Made by a program: the position numbers and the translations under genes
Part shown: in pieces, positions 44,635 to 54,707 of the stretch
How positions within the stretch are numbered: the first letter of the stretch is position 1
How the letters are laid out: every line of letters begins with the position of its first letter
DNA from: Butyricimonas muris
GTDB taxonomy: Bacteria > Bacteroidota > Bacteroidia > Bacteroidales > Marinifilaceae
Reading direction: 5' to 3'
Length of the DNA: 64,000 nt
Assembly (NCBI RefSeq): GCF_046365375.1
Contig: NZ_JBKEIT010000002.1
Span: 372,001 to 436,000 of the forward strand
Notes under the pieces: model-generated
Seen by the model: the letters and a program-made list of their open reading frames with translations, nothing else
Told to the model about the DNA's origin: nothing
Databases searched by the model: none

Positions 44635-45801
44635 ATGATACAAGACAAAAGAATACACCAATTGATAGCCAAACAACTTTTGGAAGGGGTGGACGAAAAA
44701 GAGAGGCGGGAATTGGAGGAGTGGCTAAAGGAGCCGGAGAACCGGATTCTCTACGAGAAGATGACGGAGAAAAGCCACGTGAGGTCGAGAATCCAGAAAT
44801 GGGCTTCTATTGACGTGGAGAAATACGCGAATGCCTTCGGGAAGGAAATAGATATGAAGCACGACAGAAGGATCGGGAAATGGTGCGCGTATGCGGCGGC
44901 AGTTGCGGCATTGGTCGCTGTCGGAATCGTGTTTTGGGTGTTGACGGTAAAGGATGCGGGGGAGCCGTGTTTGGCGGATGCCGCGATCGTGCCGGGGCAA
45001 GCGAAGGCGGTGTTGGTGTTGGACGACGGGAGGCAGGTCGAGCTGGATACTCGAAGTATGAATGAAATCGTCGAGAAAGACGGGAAGATCATCATGAACG
45101 ATTCCGCGGGAATTAACTATAACCGGGAGGTGGGAGAACAGGGAACGGGATTGACGAATAAAGTTATTGTTCCGACCGGGGGAGAGTATAATCTGATATT
45201 GAGTGACGGGACAACGGTTTATTTGAATGCCGAGAGTAAAATAGAGTTTCCCGTGAAATTTTCGGGCAAGGAGAGGGTGGTCACGTTGGAAGGAGAGGCG
45301 TATTTTCAAGTGGCGGCATCCAAGAAACACCCGTTTATCGTGAAGACGAAAGATATGGATGTGTTGGTGACCGGGACGGAGTTCAACGTGAAGGCGTATC
45401 CCGACGAGTTGAATGTGCAAACCACATTGTTGAAGGGGAACGTGTCTGTTTTCACGGGATTCGGGAAAAAAGAGGAGGTGGGAATCATACCCGCCCAACA
45501 AGCGCAATGGAACCGGAAGAAAGCGGCGTTGGAAGTGCGTGAGGTCGATCCGGCTTTATTTACGGCATGGCGAAACGGGCAGTTTATTTTCCGGCAGGAC
45601 AGGTTGGAAGATATCATGCGGACGTTGGCACGCTGGTATGACGTGGAAGTCGTTTATCTTGATGAATCTATAAAAGATATGGCTTTTGCCGGGAAATTGG
45701 ACAGGAGCGAGGATATCACGCCGATATTGAATGTACTGCGTGCCACGGATAAGTTGACAGTAGAAGTGAATGGGAAACGTATTGTTTTAGGAGTGAAATA
45801 A
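44635..45801 (+). CDS. FecR-type anti-sigma factor, locus 4
   Basis: The 388-residue anti-sigma protein has a charged cytosolic N-terminus (RIHQLIAKQLLEGVDEKERR), one membrane helix at about residues 83-103 (WCAYAAAVAALVAVGIVFWV), a FecR domain (YNLILSDGTTVYLNAESKIE; GEAYFQVAAS; VLVTGTEFNVKAY) and a DUF4974-like tail (FIFRQDRLEDIMRTLARWYD). It is the partner of the sigma factor 105 nt upstream and of the STN domain of the SusC at 45884, by adjacency. Confidence 0.92.
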   Translation: MIQDKRIHQLIAKQLLEGVDEKERRELEEWLKEPENRILYEKMTEKSHVRSRIQKWASIDVEKYANAFGKEIDMKHDRRIGKWCAYAAAVAALVAVGIVFWVLTVKDAGEPCLADAAIVPGQAKAVLVLDDGRQVELDTRSMNEIVEKDGKIIMNDSAGINYNREVGEQGTGLTNKVIVPTGGEYNLILSDGTTVYLNAESKIEFPVKFSGKERVVTLEGEAYFQVAASKKHPFIVKTKDMDVLVTGTEFNVKAYPDELNVQTTLLKGNVSVFTGFGKKEEVGIIPAQQAQWNRKKAALEVREVDPALFTAWRNGQFIFRQDRLEDIMRTLARWYDVEVVYLDESIKDMAFAGKLDRSEDITPILNVLRATDKLTVEVNGKRIVLGVK

Positions 45802-45883
45802 AAACAAGCGATGCTGCGAACATCGCCTGTCAATATCTCACTTTCATGAGATAAGTGTTTTAAAAATTTTGAAAAACAAAGTT
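45802..45883 (+). promoter_or_regulatory. Two-hairpin leader between fecR and susC, locus 4
   Basis: GCGATG at 45808-45813 pairs with CATCGC at 45821-45826 around heptaloop CTGCGAA. TATCTCA at 45834-45840 pairs with TGAGATA at 45847-45853. The first loop has the CTGnnnA form also seen in loci 1 and 5. Confidence 0.57.
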
Positions 45884-48800
45884 ATGAAAAAAAAGTGGAA
45901 AGAGTATTTCCCCTGTAAAGGGAAGTATGGAAAAATTTTTAGGATTATGAAATTATGTATGTGTGTGTTATTTTGTTCTGTTATGTCCCTGTCTGCCAGT
46001 GTGCGGGCTCAACAGATGAAGGTGAGTATAGAGATGAGGGGGGCTACCTTGGAAGAGATTATTTGGACGTTGGAGAAGAAAAGTGAGATTACCTTTTTTT
46101 ATAACGTGGCAGATGTTGCCGGAATCAAAGGGCTGGATGCAGTTTTTAAAGATACGTCTTTAGAGGAAATTTTAGGTAAGGTACTGGAAGGTACGGGGCT
46201 TTATTATCAGATGAATGATAAGGTTGTGGTCGTAAAACGTTTGATAGAATCGAAGACCGATTCTTTAACGAATGCGCGGGTGACAGGGTACGTGAAGGAT
46301 GAGGGAGGTTTGCCGTTACCCGGGGTTTCCGTGTTGTTGAAGGGGACAACTGTCGGTGTCTCGACGGATAAGAACGGGAAATTTGTTTTGATGGTTCCCG
46401 ATTTATCAAAGGCGACAATTGTTGTGTCCTTTATTGGGATGAAAACACAGACATTGTCCTGCTTGCGCTTTAAAGAGATGAATCCTTGGGTGATCGTGAT
46501 GGAAGAAGACGCTCAGGAAATGGAAGAAGTGGTGGTGACCGGGTATCAAAGGATTGACAAGCGATTGTCTGCCAGTTCCACTTACACGGTGAAAGCCGCC
46601 GATATTATGAAATCGGGAATGAATTCGATCGATGATATGTTGCAGGGCGAAATCCCGGGATTGATGATTGTGAATACCTCGGGGAGTCCTTCAGCTCTTC
46701 CGAAGATACGAATGAGGGGAACGGCAACATTATTGGGAAATGCGGCTCCCGTTTGGGTGATTGATGGAGTAATCCGGGAAGATCCTGTGAATATCGCTAA
46801 TGAAGACGTTGCTGCCGCGATGGAAATGACGAACCCGAATTATTTAATGTTTGGTAACGCTATATCGGGTTTAAACCCGATGGATATAGAAAGTATCACT
46901 TTTTTGAAGGATGCTTCCGCCACTGCGATTTACGGGACAAGGGCGGCAAACGGTGTGATTGTCGTGACGACGAAGAAGGGGCGTTCGGGGAGGACGGCAG
47001 TGAATTATTCGGGAACTTATACCGTGAAACAGCGTCCTTCTTACCGGAAATCGGCTGATGTGATGAATTCCCAAGAGAGAATGAAATTATCGAAAGAGTT
47101 TTTCGAGGATGGGTTGATACTGGCATCCACGCCTCGTTACGGTTATGAGAAAGCGATGCTTGATTATTTGGAGAATAGGATACCTTTTAGCGATGTAGAA
47201 CAAGAGTATTCAAGACGGGAGGTTATGAACACGGATTGGTTTGACGTGCTGTTTTCTAATGCCTTCTCCCATTCCCACTCGCTTTCTATTTCGGGGGGAA
47301 AGGATAGAATATCTTATTATATCTCGGCAAGTTTTGCCAGTGACAAAGGAACGGCGAACGGGGATGATGTGAAGCGTTATACGTTGAATTCCAGAGTGGA
47401 ATTACCCGTGTTCAAATGGTTGGATGCCGATTTTAAAATGGAATATTCCAATCGGCAGGTCTCTTCTTTTTACGACGTGAATCCGATGAATTACGCGTTG
47501 AGAACTGCCCGTACCTTAGCAGCAGACGAGAGATACGTGAGATCGACGAATTACGTGTCGCAGGAGATTAAAGAGGGACAGTATCAAGGAGTGCATAAAT
47601 TCACGTATGATTTGACTTATAACGTGCTGGATGAGTTAAGGGAATCAGGTTCCGAGGGAGAAAACCAATCATTCTCGACAGCACTTTCTTTAAGGGCGAA
47701 TATTCTGGCAGGATTGAAAGGTGATGTGTTGGTTTCTTATTCTGCCACTCGCGGGTTAACGGAAAAGTGGGCTACCGACCGTTCTTATTATATGGCTAAT
47801 TTGAGAGGTTATGATTACGGGAGCGTGGAGCCGGGAAGTATCAACGAGAAATTGTCAATGTATCCTTACGGGGGCAGGTACGAGCGGGACGAGGAGAATA
47901 GTGATTTGTGGATGGTGAATGCCCGGTTGAATTATATGAAGACGTGGGATGACGTGCATTCATTGAACGTGATGGTCGGGGGAGAGATGACTTCACATAA
48001 ACAAACGGGGTTTGAAACGGCGGAATACGGTTACTTCCCCGATAGAGGTAAAGTGATTTATTATGAATATAATCAGGCAGATGCCGGGAATTTGTACGAT
48101 TTCTACGGTACTTCCGCCAGCAAGCATCCTGTGTCCTTGACCGACCAGATTAATAATAAAATGTCTTTGTTGGCGACCTTGGCTTATAGCTATAAGAATC
48201 GTTATATTTTAAATACGAATTTCCGGGTGGATGCATCCAGTCGTTTCGGTAAGAAGACGAACAATCGTTTTTTGCCGATCTGGAGTATTGCCGCTCGTTG
48301 GAACGTGGTTTCGGAGAGATGGATGGAAAAGCAGAAATGGTTTAACGATTTGTCACTTAAAGTATCTTACGGTTTGCAGGGAAATGTGATTTCAACAGTG
48401 GGACCGGATTTAATAGCGAAATATCCCTTGAAGCCCATAGACGAGTATATCGGTGAATATGTTCTGAATTTAAAAAGTTTGCCTTATCCCGATCTGCGGT
48501 GGGAGAAGACTCAAACTGTCAATTTGGGACTCGAATTCTCTATGTTCGATAGTCGTTTCAGCGGTTCCGTGGAATATTACCAGAAGAGGGGCAAAGAATT
48601 ATTGTACACGTTGAACGTGCCCGTTGAACAAGGTGTGGATGCGGCTTACCAGAACGGGGCGAATATCCGGAACGAGGGGATAGATGTTTCTTTAACTTTT
48701 GTACCGTTGAAAACACAGAATTTTAGGTGGACGCTTTCTCCCGTGCTTTCATGGAACAGAGATAAGATTCGTCGTAAAACGGAGAACAGGTCTTATGGCG

Positions 48801-49513
48801 AGTATTTGTCGGGGACAGTTGTGTTGAATGATTATGCGGTGAGTTCGTTTTGGTCATGGAAATACAAGGGATTGACACATGAGGATGGCTTTCCTGTTTT
48901 CGAGTATGATAGTGGAAACGGGTACACGAACACGGAGATGAAAGAGGACCCGACGAAATTTCTTGAATACTCGGGGCGTCGTAACCCGGTCGTGACCGGA
49001 GGGCTTTCCACTCGTTTCGTTTTTTATAATTTCACGTTGAGGGCTTCTTTTGCTTATAATCTGGGAGCTAAAATCCGGTTGCGTCCCGTGTATGATTCCC
49101 GTATGGCGCTGGATGCTCCAAGCCACTACGAGAATGTTCCGGCGGAATTCGTGACACATTGGCGTAAGCCGGGGGACGAGGAATTTACCGATAACCCGGG
49201 GTTCTTGAAACCGGGACGTACCTATATGTACGTGCACCCGGCGGGCACGGAAAGTATGTACACGATGTGGGACGAGGGAAATCACCGGGTGGTGAGTGGA
49301 GATTTCTTGCGTTGCCGCAGTATCGGATTGAATTATTCGTTCCCGAAAAGTGTCGCTTCTCGTTTGGGATTAAACGGGTTGACAATGGAGCTTTCGGGAA
49401 ATGATTTATTCGTGATAGCTAACAAACGGTTGCGCAACCAAGATCCGGAAACATCGAGTTCGGCCGTACCGAGACAACCTTCTTATAATTTTACTATTAA
49501 TATTAGCTTATGA
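45884..49513 (+). CDS. SusC/RagA TonB-dependent transporter with STN domain, locus 4
   Basis: This outer-membrane transporter has 1209 residues from the ATG at 45884; a TTG five codons upstream is less likely. It has a long basic signal region ending near SVRAQ, an STN domain at about residues 45-125 (ATLEEIIWTLEKKSEITFFY), a carboxypeptidase-regulatory-like domain at about 132-210 (GYVKDEGGLPLPGVSVLLKG), and a plug with VVVTGYQRIDKRLSASSTYT, VWVIDGVIREDPVNI and FLKDASATAIYGTRAANGV. It is the longest SusC in the window. Its stop codon overlaps the SusD start by 4 nt (ATGA), which implies translational coupling. Confidence 0.95.
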   Translation: MKKKWKEYFPCKGKYGKIFRIMKLCMCVLFCSVMSLSASVRAQQMKVSIEMRGATLEEIIWTLEKKSEITFFYNVADVAGIKGLDAVFKDTSLEEILGKVLEGTGLYYQMNDKVVVVKRLIESKTDSLTNARVTGYVKDEGGLPLPGVSVLLKGTTVGVSTDKNGKFVLMVPDLSKATIVVSFIGMKTQTLSCLRFKEMNPWVIVMEEDAQEMEEVVVTGYQRIDKRLSASSTYTVKAADIMKSGMNSIDDMLQGEIPGLMIVNTSGSPSALPKIRMRGTATLLGNAAPVWVIDGVIREDPVNIANEDVAAAMEMTNPNYLMFGNAISGLNPMDIESITFLKDASATAIYGTRAANGVIVVTTKKGRSGRTAVNYSGTYTVKQRPSYRKSADVMNSQERMKLSKEFFEDGLILASTPRYGYEKAMLDYLENRIPFSDVEQEYSRREVMNTDWFDVLFSNAFSHSHSLSISGGKDRISYYISASFASDKGTANGDDVKRYTLNSRVELPVFKWLDADFKMEYSNRQVSSFYDVNPMNYALRTARTLAADERYVRSTNYVSQEIKEGQYQGVHKFTYDLTYNVLDELRESGSEGENQSFSTALSLRANILAGLKGDVLVSYSATRGLTEKWATDRSYYMANLRGYDYGSVEPGSINEKLSMYPYGGRYERDEENSDLWMVNARLNYMKTWDDVHSLNVMVGGEMTSHKQTGFETAEYGYFPDRGKVIYYEYNQADAGNLYDFYGTSASKHPVSLTDQINNKMSLLATLAYSYKNRYILNTNFRVDASSRFGKKTNNRFLPIWSIAARWNVVSERWMEKQKWFNDLSLKVSYGLQGNVISTVGPDLIAKYPLKPIDEYIGEYVLNLKSLPYPDLRWEKTQTVNLGLEFSMFDSRFSGSVEYYQKRGKELLYTLNVPVEQGVDAAYQNGANIRNEGIDVSLTFVPLKTQNFRWTLSPVLSWNRDKIRRKTENRSYGEYLSGTVVLNDYAVSSFWSWKYKGLTHEDGFPVFEYDSGNGYTNTEMKEDPTKFLEYSGRRNPVVTGGLSTRFVFYNFTLRASFAYNLGAKIRLRPVYDSRMALDAPSHYENVPAEFVTHWRKPGDEEFTDNPGFLKPGRTYMYVHPAGTESMYTMWDEGNHRVVSGDFLRCRSIGLNYSFPKSVASRLGLNGLTMELSGNDLFVIANKRLRNQDPETSSSAVPRQPSYNFTINISL

Positions 49514-51018
49514 TGATTATGAGAACGATGAAGCAATTATATATATTGATTTTATGTGCGGGGTGTTTCTCTGCTTGTGATAGTTTTTTGGAGAAGACAC
49601 CTCAGGATGAAATGATTCCGGAAACGACGACCTCTTTCAATGAATTGTTGTGGGGGGAAGGGTATCCGGCAGAGGGAAGAGCCATGGATGTGGTTTGTTC
49701 CTATTTGAGTGATGAGTATACCAGTTTGTATTCTTCCGGCAGATCGGATGAGGCTTTGCTATACCAGAATTTTTACACTTGGCAACCGTTGGCTTATGAA
49801 ATTGCTTTGGATGCGGAAGAACAAGGCGGATATGGCATGACTGGCGGGATGAATTGTTGGGAGAATTATTATAAACGGGTACTGGGATGTAATATTGCTT
49901 TGAAATACGCGGATGGCTCAATCGGGACGGACGAGGACAAGGAGCGTTTAAAAGGTGAAGCTCTTGTGTTAAGGGCTTTCTATTATTTCCAGTTGGTGAA
50001 TTATTACGCACTGCCTTACAGCAATAAAGATTCGTTGACGAATCCGGGAGTACCGATTGTCTTGAGTCCGGATATTGTAGAAACCGGTTCGCCGAGGAAT
50101 ACGGTATCCGAAGTGTACAGGCAAATTTTGTCGGACTTGAATGAAGGTATCCGTTTGTTGGAAATGAGAGGAAGGGAATCTGCTGTTTACCGTTTGAACG
50201 CGTTGTCCGCTCATTTGCTTGCTTCCCGTGTTTATTTGTACATGGAAAATTGGGATGCAGCTTTGATGCATTCCCGTTACGTGATGGAGCGTAAGGATTT
50301 GGTAGACTTAACGGGTGAGTTACCAACATTGAAGGTTCTGGAGAATGGAAATAAAGAGATTATCTGGATGTACGGGGCTAAACAGAACTGGTATAATGTG
50401 GGTGGTTCTGCTACGGATAGCTACTGTCCTTCCAACGAGTTGATGAAGTTATTTGAACAAACGGCTCCGGCAAAAGATTGCCGTTTGGAATATTATTTTT
50501 CGGATATTACGGATTGGATAACAGGCGAGGTGGTTGGTCAGAAGGTGGATAAGTGGGCGGCTAAGTCCGTCACTTTCGGTCAGGCATTCCGGGTTGCCGA
50601 GGCTTGGCTGAACGGGTGTGAGGCTTTACTGCAGAAATACAAGAAAACTGGGGATGCACAAGCCGGGCAAGAGGGATTGGATTTATTGAATGCCTTGCGG
50701 GCTAAGCGAATATTTCCGGGAGACGGTGAAGTTCTGGATGAAATTCCGATGCAGGAAGCTGATGATTTGTTGAAAATTTATCGTGAAGAGCGTCAACGCG
50801 AACTTTGCTTCGAGGGACAGCGTTGGTTTGACTTGCGACGTTTCGGTATGCCTGAAATAAAGAAAATCTGGCAGTTGAATGAACAACAGAATGAAACTTA
50901 CGTGTTGAGAGAGGGTGATCCGATGTATGTACTTTCTATTCCTTCCGAAGCCATTGACCGGAACGGAAAATTGGAACAGAATCCGGGAGCCTCGGAACCT
51001 CAAAGAATGCCGTTATAA
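49510..51018 (+). CDS. SusD/RagB substrate-binding lipoprotein, locus 4
   Basis: The 502-residue surface lipoprotein has a lipobox at CFSAC and mature start CDSFLEKTPQDEMIPETT. The helical core contains KGEALVLRAFYYFQLVNYYA and the C-terminal signature is EERQRELCFEGQRWFDLRRF, followed by YVLSIPSEAIDRNGKLEQNP. The first ATG overlaps the susC stop; in-frame ATGs a few codons later (49519, 49528) would also keep the signal peptide. It is closely similar in layout to the locus 5 SusD. Confidence 0.95.
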   Translation: MMIMRTMKQLYILILCAGCFSACDSFLEKTPQDEMIPETTTSFNELLWGEGYPAEGRAMDVVCSYLSDEYTSLYSSGRSDEALLYQNFYTWQPLAYEIALDAEEQGGYGMTGGMNCWENYYKRVLGCNIALKYADGSIGTDEDKERLKGEALVLRAFYYFQLVNYYALPYSNKDSLTNPGVPIVLSPDIVETGSPRNTVSEVYRQILSDLNEGIRLLEMRGRESAVYRLNALSAHLLASRVYLYMENWDAALMHSRYVMERKDLVDLTGELPTLKVLENGNKEIIWMYGAKQNWYNVGGSATDSYCPSNELMKLFEQTAPAKDCRLEYYFSDITDWITGEVVGQKVDKWAAKSVTFGQAFRVAEAWLNGCEALLQKYKKTGDAQAGQEGLDLLNALRAKRIFPGDGEVLDEIPMQEADDLLKIYREERQRELCFEGQRWFDLRRFGMPEIKKIWQLNEQQNETYVLREGDPMYVLSIPSEAIDRNGKLEQNPGASEPQRMPL

Positions 51019-51029
51019 ATCGAATTAAA

Positions 51030-51914
51030 ATGAAAGATATGAATAGAATAACTATAATTATCGGATTAGGAATCTTGTCCTTGTGTTTTTTGTTGTGCGG
51101 GTGTAGTTATGAGGACGATAAGATTGACGCGGAGGGACTCGAGGAAAAATACAGTGTGCCGCAAGGCGAACATGAGTTTGATGACCAGATTGTGGATTTT
51201 TATCAGTCGACGGGTACTTTTTTGTTGTATCGTTACGATCTGATTGATGCTGTTTGGAACGTGACAAGTTTGTATCCCAATAATGCGTACCCGTTGAAAG
51301 TGACTCTCCCGAAAGAGGAGTATCTGGAAAAGGCGGTTAGTTTGCTATTTTCCGAATGGCTGGGGTTGTACTCCCCCGAGACATTAAAAGCAACTTTGCC
51401 GAAAAAGATTTTACTGGCGGATACTGTTTTGCGGAAGAAAAGTCTGACGGATGAAGGTGCTTTGGTCGATTACACGTACACGGTTGATAATATTTGTATC
51501 GGGAACGTGAACGAGAGTATTAACTTGATTACGAGTTCATCCCGGAAGAAGAAATACAAGGCGATGTTGAATTTTGCTTATATTTCATATTGTATCGATT
51601 ATCAGAAGATGGACGTGCCGGAAGCTTTTTACGCGGAAGTGGATTACTCTAAAGTGACGTCCAAGAATGCCGAGGACTGGGGTATCGTGAAATGGAGTTC
51701 CGGTATTGGAGCCAAGGAGGATATGTTGGGTTTCATCGAGTTGATTTTCACGGAAGACCAGTTTATGTTTGATTATTTCTGGTTCGCGAGTCCGGATGAT
51801 TGGGGTGTTGATTCCAAAGGTATGATTAAGAAAAAATGCGGAATCCTAGTCGACGAGATGAAGCGTATTTACGGTATCGATCTGGAAGCTCTTTCCGGTT
51901 TGAAATTGAAATAG
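51030..51914 (+). CDS. SusD-adjacent lipoprotein related to Mx1-type metallopeptidases, HExxH missing (locus 4)
   Basis: The 294-residue lipoprotein has a lipobox at LLCGCS. The N-terminal pattern SVPQGEHEFDDQIVDFYQST is almost the same as in the locus 2 protein at 25036. The C-terminal helix is KKKCGILVDEMKRIYGIDLE. The only HE in this region, GEHEFDD, is not followed by the second His, so no zinc motif exists; the expected site reads LNFAYISYCIDYQKMDVPEA. The role is unknown, but the conserved slot after SusD suggests a surface accessory subunit. Confidence 0.62.
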   Translation: MKDMNRITIIIGLGILSLCFLLCGCSYEDDKIDAEGLEEKYSVPQGEHEFDDQIVDFYQSTGTFLLYRYDLIDAVWNVTSLYPNNAYPLKVTLPKEEYLEKAVSLLFSEWLGLYSPETLKATLPKKILLADTVLRKKSLTDEGALVDYTYTVDNICIGNVNESINLITSSSRKKKYKAMLNFAYISYCIDYQKMDVPEAFYAEVDYSKVTSKNAEDWGIVKWSSGIGAKEDMLGFIELIFTEDQFMFDYFWFASPDDWGVDSKGMIKKKCGILVDEMKRIYGIDLEALSGLKLK

Positions 51915-51929
51915 TGATGTCTGAATATA

Positions 51930-52028
51930 CTACTCCTTCTGCTTCTTCCTTGATATAAACGGAAGTAGAGTCCGGAAAATTGTTCCTTGTATCCTGTGCT
52001 TTCCTTAAGGGGGAAGTGGAGGGAGTAG
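51930..52028. repeat. Imperfect inverted-repeat element before the metalloprotease gene
   Basis: The 143-nt gap holds CTACTCCTTCTGCTTC at its left and its imperfect reverse complement ending GGAGTAG at 52022-52028. The sequence resembles part of the 32422-32694 element (ACTCC...CTGCTTC), suggesting a decayed copy. Confidence 0.4.
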
Positions 52029-52057
52029 GTTTTGTATGTAATAAATAAAAGTATGTT

Positions 52058-54703
52058 ATGAAAAAGTGGAAAATGGTAAGTGCGGTATTATTGTTGGTAT
52101 TTCCTTTTTATCGGGAAGTACAAGCCGCGCTGCAAAGTAAAAAGGTTGAAACCGTTGTCAAAGCGGATACGGTAAAGGAAAAAAAGGATGAAGTGAAAAA
52201 GCCGACGGCTTACGAGAAATTGTTTCAAGATAAGTCTTGTAAGAGCGTGAAAAGTACGTTTATCACGATTCACAAAATAGAGGACAAAGTTTATTTTGAA
52301 TTTCCGTTGAAATATTTAAAGAGAGAAATGTTACTTGCTTCATCACCGGCTGCCGCGAGCAATAATTTCGTGTGTGAAATCGGGGTGAAAAGTACGAATC
52401 ATGTTAAATTCACGAAAGATGATACATTGATTTGCTTGCGGAAAGTTAATTCTACAACGACCTGCACGCAACGGGAGGAAGCGATGAAAAAAGCTGTAGC
52501 CCGGAATAATCTGGATCCGATAGTTGCATCCTACAAGATATTGGCTTATAACCCGGATAGTACTGCCGTAGTTTTTGATGTTTCCGGTATGTTTTTGAAG
52601 GAAAATGAAATGTTGCCGATTCTGCCAGAACAGGTCGGACAATATTCCGTTTCTTCCAGAATGGGAAATAGTGAACCATTTGTGTCTGAAATGAAGTCTT
52701 TTGACGATAATTTGACGATTAGGACGACGATGTCTTTTTCCGTTTTATTAAAATATTTCATGTTTACTGTTTATCGGAATGATGTTACGGTTGTCGCTGC
52801 CCGCTCGTTAATGCTCTTGCCGGAAGAAAAGATGCGCCCCCGATTTAGCGATTCCCGGGTGGGAATATTCTTGTACAATAAATTGAATGTATCGACCGAG
52901 GAAGATCAATTACAAAGTTATTCCGTGGCTCATCGCTGGAGGGTAGAACCGAAAGACGTGAAAGCATACGCGAAAGGTCAATTGGTAGAGCCTGTGAAAC
53001 CTATCGTGTTTTATTTGGATGATGCATTCCCGGAAGCATGGAAAAAACCGATAAAAGAAGGGACTTTACGTTGGAATAAGGCTTTTGAAAAAATCGGTTT
53101 TAAAAATGTTATTCAAGTGAAGGATTACCCGAAGAATGATGCGTCGTTCGATCCTGATAATTTGAAATATTCTTGTATCCGCTATATCCCGTCTTCCACG
53201 GAAAATGCGATGGGGCTTTCTTTTATGGATCCTTCCACGGGTGAGATTATAGCTGCTACCGTATTGATCTATAATGATGTAGTGAAGGTTATCAATGGTT
53301 GGCGTTTTGTTCAGACCGCACAACTCGATCCTAGCGTGCGAACCAAGAAGATGCCGGATAAGATTATTGCCGAGTCGATAGCTTATGTGGTGGCTCATGA
53401 GGTAGGTCATTCACTGGGATTTATGCACAATATGGCGGCATCCGCCGCTTATCCGGTGGATTCGTTACGTTCGGCTTCTTTCACGAAAAAGTATGGGACG
53501 ACGCCTTCCATCATGGATTATGCCCGATTTAATTATGTTGCCCAACCGGGAGATAAAGGGGTGAAGTTGACTCCGCCGGATTTGGGGGTATATGATGAAT
53601 TTTTAATCAAGTGGGCTTACCAGTATTTTCCAAAAGCGAAAGACGCCGAGGAGGAAAGTAAGATTTTAGAAAAATGGGTGGACGAGAAAGCCGGAGATCC
53701 TAGGTATCGTTACGGGCGGCAGCAAATATACAGTCGTTATGACCCGAGTGCCCTCGAGGAAGATTTGGGGGACGATCCTGTAAAAGCAGGTGATTATGGC
53801 GTTAAGAATTTGCAGTATATCTTGAAGAATATGGATGAATGGATCGTGGATGACGAGAACGGGAAACAGAAAGCTGATTTGTATTCGGAGTTGACGGGAC
53901 AATATTATCGTTATATCCGTAATGTACTTTATAATATCGGAGGTATTTACTTGACTTCAGTGAAAGAGGGGACACCGGGAAATATTTACCAATCTGTACC
54001 CCGGGAGGTGCAAAAGGCTTCGTTGGCTTGGGTGATGAATCAATTCCGTACTTGTGATTGGCTGGATAACGAAACGTTGAAAAAGAAACTTCCGTTGAAA
54101 GTCAATTCCAGTATTGTTGTTCGTAAACGGATAGCGGAAGTTTTAAAAAAGAGTTATGAAGGTGTGATTCTGTCCGCTCATGTTGCTAAAGAAGAGCCTT
54201 ATACGGTGGAAGAGTTCTTTGATGATTATTATAAAGGAGTGTTTGAAAATATTCTTACAGGCAGGGCTTTGACGGAAGGTGATAAGATTTTACAAACGAC
54301 GGCGCTTGATTTGTTAAGTGAAACTTTGCAGGAGAAGAAAGAGAAAGGACTTTTCAGTTTGGCTTCAAGTCAAAATGCTTATGCTCCTTCACCGGATGAT
54401 CTGATTGCTTATGGATTGGACGAAAACGAAATGATTGAAAAGTATATCGGAAAGTTCGAGAGATTGGAAACGGAATCTGTAGATTTGAATTTAAAGAAGG
54501 AGTTATCTTTAAACAGCTTCGGGAATGGTTATGGCTGGCAGCATGAAGTGAATTGGCAGGTAATAGATAATTCAAAGGTCTATATTTATGATATGGCGTT
54601 GAGAGTAAAACAATTATTGGAGGAAACATTACCTTCTTCAACAGGTGATGCGAAACGTCATTACCAGTCTCTTTTGTTTACGTTGAACCGATTATTAAAG
54701 TGA
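52058..54703 (+). CDS. Zinc-dependent metalloprotease (DUF5117/DUF4953 type)
   Basis: The 881-residue exported protein has a signal peptide ending about VQAA. The N-terminal part (about residues 40-300) corresponds to the DUF5118/DUF5117 region of these proteases. The catalytic region has the extended zinc motif HEVGHSLGFMH: His447, Glu448, His451 and His457, followed by the Met-turn-like SIMDYARFNY about 40 residues later, as in metzincin-type enzymes. All zinc ligands are present, so activity is likely. It probably degrades imported or surface-bound protein in the periplasm or at the surface. It is the only clearly intact zinc protease in the window, next to a lipoprotein that has lost its own HExxH. 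Confidence 0.9.
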   Translation: MKKWKMVSAVLLLVFPFYREVQAALQSKKVETVVKADTVKEKKDEVKKPTAYEKLFQDKSCKSVKSTFITIHKIEDKVYFEFPLKYLKREMLLASSPAAASNNFVCEIGVKSTNHVKFTKDDTLICLRKVNSTTTCTQREEAMKKAVARNNLDPIVASYKILAYNPDSTAVVFDVSGMFLKENEMLPILPEQVGQYSVSSRMGNSEPFVSEMKSFDDNLTIRTTMSFSVLLKYFMFTVYRNDVTVVAARSLMLLPEEKMRPRFSDSRVGIFLYNKLNVSTEEDQLQSYSVAHRWRVEPKDVKAYAKGQLVEPVKPIVFYLDDAFPEAWKKPIKEGTLRWNKAFEKIGFKNVIQVKDYPKNDASFDPDNLKYSCIRYIPSSTENAMGLSFMDPSTGEIIAATVLIYNDVVKVINGWRFVQTAQLDPSVRTKKMPDKIIAESIAYVVAHEVGHSLGFMHNMAASAAYPVDSLRSASFTKKYGTTPSIMDYARFNYVAQPGDKGVKLTPPDLGVYDEFLIKWAYQYFPKAKDAEEESKILEKWVDEKAGDPRYRYGRQQIYSRYDPSALEEDLGDDPVKAGDYGVKNLQYILKNMDEWIVDDENGKQKADLYSELTGQYYRYIRNVLYNIGGIYLTSVKEGTPGNIYQSVPREVQKASLAWVMNQFRTCDWLDNETLKKKLPLKVNSSIVVRKRIAEVLKKSYEGVILSAHVAKEEPYTVEEFFDDYYKGVFENILTGRALTEGDKILQTTALDLLSETLQEKKEKGLFSLASSQNAYAPSPDDLIAYGLDENEMIEKYIGKFERLETESVDLNLKKELSLNSFGNGYGWQHEVNWQVIDNSKVYIYDMALRVKQLLEETLPSSTGDAKRHYQSLLFTLNRLLK

Positions 54704-54707
54704 TAGC

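Noticed and set aside
44725..45507. Minus-strand open frame of 260 codons
   Set aside because: It lies inside the locus 4 fecR gene with no plausible protein features.
51165..51182. GEHEFDD in the locus 4 lipoprotein as a zinc motif
   Set aside because: The second His of HExxH is missing, and the same position in the locus 2 protein reads GEHDYDD.
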